From Verrucomicrobiia bacterium (GTDB taxonomy: Bacteria > Verrucomicrobiota > Verrucomicrobiia > Limisphaerales > UBA11358), in assembly GCA_025451535.1 (NCBI GenBank), contig JANWKE010000164.1:1-41645 (forward strand): 41,645 bases of DNA. The letters run 5' to 3'. The position numbers were made by a program, and so were the translations under genes. Shown here piece after piece: positions 39,910-41,645 of the stretch (positions within the stretch are counted from its first letter, which is position 1; each line of letters opens with the position of its first letter). Under the pieces are notes generated by a model. The model did not search any database. It was not told where the DNA came from and saw only the letters and a list, made by a program, of their open reading frames with translations.

Positions 39910-40961
39910 CGGGTCAATTCTTCGAGTTTTGCGCTGGCGTGCCCGCTGTCAATGGTTTGACCGGCCAAATCCCAACCCTCGGCCAAAGATTTCGTTTTGC
40001 CGGCCACGAACAGCGCGGCGGCACTGTTGAGCAGAACCGCGTCGCGTTTGGGACCACGCTCTTCACCGCGGACAAGGTGCCGGATGATTTCCGCGTTCGC
40101 CCGGCGATCGCCGCCAATCAAATCTGCCAGTGTCGCCCGTTGCAACGGAAACTGTTCCGGTGATAAAGTCGAAGTCGCAAAACCGCGTTCCTGGTAAAAT
40201 TCGGCGATGGTGTTCTCGCCAAGCGTCGAGAGCTCGTCAATGGCACTTTGGATTTTAGACTCCGGACTCTGGACTTTTCCGCACACGACCATGGCGCGAC
40301 GGACGCCCAGCGACTGCAAAACACGCGCCAGCGGTTCACATAGCTCGGGCTGCGGCACGCCCACGAGCATGGCGGACGGACGCACGGGATTCAGCAACGG
40401 GCCGAGATAATTGAAGATGGTGCGTTGGCCACGTTCAGCACAGAGCTTTCGTGCCGGGGCAATGTGCTTGAAGGCGGGGTGCCAGGCGGGCGCAAAGAAA
40501 AAGGCAAACCGGCGCTCGCGCAAGGAACGCACGGCGTCCAACGGCGGCAAATCTATCCGCACGCCCAACGCTTCCAAAACATCGGCGCTGCCGGCTTGTG
40601 AAGTAACCGCCCGGTTACCGTGCTTGGCGACGGTGACGCCGGCGGCGGCGCAAATCAACGCAGCGGCGGTGGAGATGTTGAACGTGCCCAGCCGGTCACC
40701 GCCCGTACCGACCACGTCGAGGATTTCGCGGGCATCCCGCCAGGCAGGGTCAATCGGAGGCGGAACGGATTTATCACGCAAGGCACGGGCGAACGCGGCG
40801 ATTTCGTCCGGCGTTTCACCCTTTTGCGCCAGGGCCGTTAAAAAATCGGCCTTGGCCGCCGCGGAAACTCGCTCATCAGCCAGTTGATCCACGGCCTGGC
40901 GGACCTGCTCGTTCGCGAGCGGATTTGAGCCGGCGAGTTGCCGGGTGAATTTTTCAAGCAC
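39906..40961 (-). CDS. trpD: Anthranilate phosphoribosyltransferase
   Basis: Second step of tryptophan biosynthesis: joins anthranilate and PRPP. 351 aa, starting 'MLEKFTRQLAGSNPLANEQV'. The PRPP motif 'DVVGTGGDRLGTFNISTAAA', 'VAKHGNRAVTSQAGSADVLE' and 'GQRTIFNYLGPLLNPVRPSA' are all present, so the active site is intact. Near residues 228-240 the peptide 'KVQSPESKIQSAI' interrupts the usual hairpin before 'DELSTLGENT'. It is encoded by a short dispersed-repeat-like stretch (40244-40278). No other trp gene is in the window. Confidence 0.96.
   Translation of the reverse strand: MLEKFTRQLAGSNPLANEQVRQAVDQLADERVSAAAKADFLTALAQKGETPDEIAAFARALRDKSVPPPIDPAWRDAREILDVVGTGGDRLGTFNISTAAALICAAAGVTVAKHGNRAVTSQAGSADVLEALGVRIDLPPLDAVRSLRERRFAFFFAPAWHPAFKHIAPARKLCAERGQRTIFNYLGPLLNPVRPSAMLVGVPQPELCEPLARVLQSLGVRRAMVVCGKVQSPESKIQSAIDELSTLGENTIAEFYQERGFATSTLSPEQFPLQRATLADLIGGDRRANAEIIRHLVRGEERGPKRDAVLLNSAAALFVAGKTKSLAEGWDLAGQTIDSGHASAKLEELTR
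40244..40278 (-). repeat. In-frame repeat-like insert within trpD
   Basis: On the minus strand the stretch reads as three imperfect AAAGTCCAGAGTC-like units, encoding 'KVQSPESKIQSA'. Repeats of the 'AGTCCAAAGTCC' type are a known kind of low-complexity dispersed DNA in related genomes. Here one seems to have entered trpD without breaking the frame. Confidence 0.55.
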
Positions 40962-41119
40962 GGGCTGATTCTAAGAACGGAAAATGGTTGCTCAAAGCCG
41001 AAAGTGCACTTGATTACGCCTATTACAATTGATGAAAACATGGACAAGCGCGGAAAATTTCGTAACTTGTCGTTTACTGTCGCTGTCTCAATCTCTAAAT
41101 GGCGAAGGTATCAAAATTT

Positions 41120-41645
41120 ATGGCAGAAAATCGCAGTCATTCCTGGGTGAAGTGGGGAATCATTATGGCAGTTGTCGTTGTCATCATTGGCTCGGGTACC
41201 TGGTATTTTCATCATGGACACGATGATGCACCGGCTTATCAAACGACGGCGGTAACGCGCGGCGAATTGACGAAGCTGGTGACGGCGACGGGGACGCTAA
41301 ACCCGGTGACCAACGTGACCATCGGCTGCCAGGTATCAGGCCGGATCAGCAAGCTATACGTGGATTTCAATTCGCCGGTGACCAACGGTCAGTTGATCGC
41401 GGAGATTGACCCGCGGACGTATCAGGCGGCGATGGAGCAGGCCTCGGCGGATCTGGCCAACGCGAACGCAAACCTGGAGTTGCAACGGGTGGAAGCCCAC
41501 CGCAGCGGTGAATTGTTCACCAACCAGATGGTTTCGGTGTCCGATTATGACACGGCGATCGCCAATCTGCACGAAGCCGAGGCGATGGTGAAAATCAAGC
41601 AGGCCTCGCTCGACAACGCGAAGGCCAACCTGGGTTATTGTAAAA
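41120..41645 (+). CDS. RND/MacA-type periplasmic adaptor (HlyD family), 3'-truncated
   Basis: Membrane-fusion protein that links an inner-membrane pump to an outer-membrane channel. The frame is open to the window end. An ATG at 41120 follows a weak GAAGG; an in-frame ATG at 41099 adds seven residues. The N-terminal anchor 'WGIIMAVVVVIIGSGTWYF' is followed by 'TTAVTRGELTKLVTATGTLN' and the lipoyl half-motif 'VSGRISKLYVDFNSPVTNGQ', then 'LIAEIDPRTYQAAMEQA' and a coiled-coil hairpin ('ADLANANANLELQRVEAHRS'). These match the MacA/HlyD_3 group, usually followed by an ABC or RND transporter gene, which would lie beyond the window. Confidence 0.88.
   Translation, partial: MAENRSHSWVKWGIIMAVVVVIIGSGTWYFHHGHDDAPAYQTTAVTRGELTKLVTATGTLNPVTNVTIGCQVSGRISKLYVDFNSPVTNGQLIAEIDPRTYQAAMEQASADLANANANLELQRVEAHRSGELFTNQMVSVSDYDTAIANLHEAEAMVKIKQASLDNAKANLGYCK

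Overview
The window is a high-GC bacterial chromosome segment that most resembles an uncultured Verrucomicrobiota, probably a Pedosphaera/Limisphaera-type lineage. This is inferred from gene style, not from a search. The pointers are an ECF-type sigma factor next to a zinc-ribbon/RDD Ser/Thr kinase, a subtilase with a 'DWWELQYFG' plus Asp-rich C-terminal linker, a DUF1571 protein, a glucose-6-phosphate isomerase with a C-terminal winged helix, and many small palindromic dispersed repeats. Both ends are cut inside genes (dnaK at the left, an RND/MacA-type adaptor at the right).

Layout. 1-3.7 kb: chaperone block dnaK (partial)-groES-groEL, with two inverted 50-bp REP-like repeats flanking groEL and a strong terminator. 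3.7-4.6 kb: a REP-associated tyrosine transposase (RAYT) surrounded and interrupted by its own type of palindromes. 4.7-5.75 kb: a promoter/operator followed by two small membrane proteins and an XRE regulator. 5.8-9.3 kb: a secreted subtilase, then a DUF2089-like regulator with a membrane protein. 9.34-9.69 kb: tmRNA. 9.8-13.85 kb: a 106-bp lptF-like relic, a sigma factor, and a 1007-aa kinase with a second, degenerate kinase-like domain.

13.9-26.5 kb is the most unusual part. It is a co-directional, tightly packed locus for making and modifying an acyl chain: dehydratase, KS-beta (chain-length-factor-like), KS-alpha, ketoreductase, nitroreductase-family flavoprotein, acyl carrier protein, second ketoreductase, second hotdog protein, radical SAM 1, hexapeptide acyltransferase, radical SAM 2, polytopic membrane protein, radical SAM 3. 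The KS and hotdog pairs each combine an intact enzyme with a partner that lacks catalytic residues. This is the heterodimer logic of highly reducing type II polyketide/aryl-polyene systems. No canonical enoyl reductase is visible. The three radical SAM proteins share an N-terminal Cys ribbon and an extra Cys cluster, like the archaeal tetraether synthase (Tes/MJ0619) group. My hypothesis is a polyene or long-chain acyl product that is then joined or cyclised by radical chemistry to give an unusual membrane lipid. A four-helix-bundle gene bordered by inverted repeats sits inside the locus.

26.5-41.6 kb is mostly housekeeping: DUF1571 protein, lptF, a GAF-GAF histidine kinase, pgi, mnmG, tRNA-Gln(UUG), a radical SAM/SPASM protein, rpmE, prfA, a HAD phosphatase, proC, a Sel1-repeat protein, trpD and the adaptor. 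From the middle of pgi to the end of mnmG the base composition and codon choice turn markedly AT-richer, which points to a recombinational replacement.
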